The translations under genes were made by a program, and so were the position numbers. From an uncultured bacterium (GTDB taxonomy: Bacteria > Bacillota > Clostridia > Christensenellales > Borkfalkiaceae): a stretch of 7,379 bases of DNA. The notes below the pieces were generated by a model that ran no database searches, was not told the origin of the DNA, and saw only the letters and a program-made list of their open reading frames with translations. The stretch covers positions 1 through 7,379 of the forward strand of contig CAKXBD010000108.1 in the NCBI GenBank assembly GCA_934871445.1, read 5' to 3'. This document shows positions 7,081-7,379 of the stretch, piece by piece (within the stretch, counting starts at the first letter, position 1; every line of letters starts with the position of its first letter).

Positions 7081-7097
7081 CCGACATTTTTTGTCGG
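7081..7097 (+). repeat. Hairpin CCGACA-TTTTT-TGTCGG before the last gene
   Basis: This is a perfect 6-bp inverted repeat with a T5 loop, 17 bases after the glnS stop codon and directly abutting the GGAGGAGG ribosome-binding region of the next gene. The T-run sits in the loop rather than after the stem, so it is not a standard terminator. Fourteen of its bases (7082-7095) are identical to 2451-2464 in the glyQS leader. It may influence access to the adjoining ribosome-binding site. Confidence 0.5.
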
Positions 7098-7110
7098 AGG
7101 AGGTTGCAAA

Positions 7111-7379
7111 ATGCAGACAATGTATTCGCTTTTGGCGATGCCCGCATGGTTTACGGAAAACGCGAAATGGTTTGCGATCGGCGCCGTAGTGCTGATCGTC
7201 ATTCTCGCGCTCGTCGCGGGCTTCTCCATGGGCTGGGGACCCTTGACATGGGCGGGGGCCTGCGCGCTCTTCGTCGTGCTGGAACTTCATTTCCACGATA
7301 AAAATCCTATACTCAAAATCGGAGCAGTAGAAAAACTTGCGCCGGGCGTTCGGGATTTGGTCTCTACGCTCTCTATCGC
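7111..7379 (+). CDS. Unidentified membrane protein, N-terminal part (runs off window)
   Basis: The frame is open from ATG 7111 to the window end, giving 89 residues with no stop. The ribosome-binding site is unusually strong: AGGAGG at 7098-7103, then a 7-base gap to the ATG. The protein starts MQTMYSLLAMPAWFTENAK. Two hydrophobic segments follow, at about 20-38 (AIGAVVLIVILALVAGF) and 44-57 (PLTWAGACALFVVLEL), separated by a tight SMGWG turn. A polar, charged stretch comes next (HFHDKNPILKIGAVEKLAPGVRDL, about 60-83). There is no signal peptidase site of the usual type, so it is probably an integral membrane protein. The hydrophobic pair with a GFSMG turn is faintly like the start of CvpA-type proteins, but this is a weak resemblance and I do not assign a family. 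It lies 47 bp after glnS and may share its transcript. Good codon structure, the strong RBS and the hydrophobic pattern make it a real gene. Confidence 0.8.
   Translation, partial: MQTMYSLLAMPAWFTENAKWFAIGAVVLIVILALVAGFSMGWGPLTWAGACALFVVLELHFHDKNPILKIGAVEKLAPGVRDLVSTLSI

Overview
The window looks like ordinary chromosome from a Clostridia-type Firmicute. The genes have moderate GC, the intergenic regions are AT-rich, ribosome-binding sites are AGGAG-like, and promoters match the SigA consensus (TTGACT/TATAAT types). GlyRS is the single-chain form common in Firmicutes, and formate-tetrahydrofolate ligase is a frequent Clostridia gene. An uncultured gut lineage such as a Christensenellales relative would fit, but that placement is a guess. 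I see no tRNA or rRNA gene, insertion sequence, phage gene or CRISPR array.

Layout: the left edge holds the C-terminal part of glyceraldehyde-3-phosphate dehydrogenase (+), which ends at a strong, symmetric hairpin terminator. A gap of about 440 bp follows, between convergent genes. It contains the most interesting signal here: a candidate free-standing small RNA on the minus strand, about 110-120 nt long, with its own promoter, a 5' hairpin, a C-rich single-stranded segment and a long 3' hairpin capped by a GNRA tetraloop. Next, on the minus strand, lie glycyl-tRNA synthetase (1016-2416), with its own promoter and a leader of about 170 nt, and upstream of it a PAP2-family membrane phosphatase (2653-3510). 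A compact divergent promoter region (3511-3660) then switches to the plus strand, which carries formate-tetrahydrofolate ligase (3661-5316), glutaminyl-tRNA synthetase (5429-7063) and the start of an unidentified membrane protein (7111 to the window end).

Function: the genes are housekeeping (glycolysis, one-carbon metabolism, charging of two tRNAs, lipid phosphate turnover). They form no obvious single pathway, and adjacency here probably means little more than shared strand. GlnRS shows that this organism can charge tRNA-Gln directly.

I found no convincing new multi-gene system. The points worth following up are the small RNA candidate, the GlyRS leader that lacks a recognisable T-box, a 14-nt hairpin sequence shared by two leaders, and the truncated membrane protein behind a very strong ribosome-binding site.
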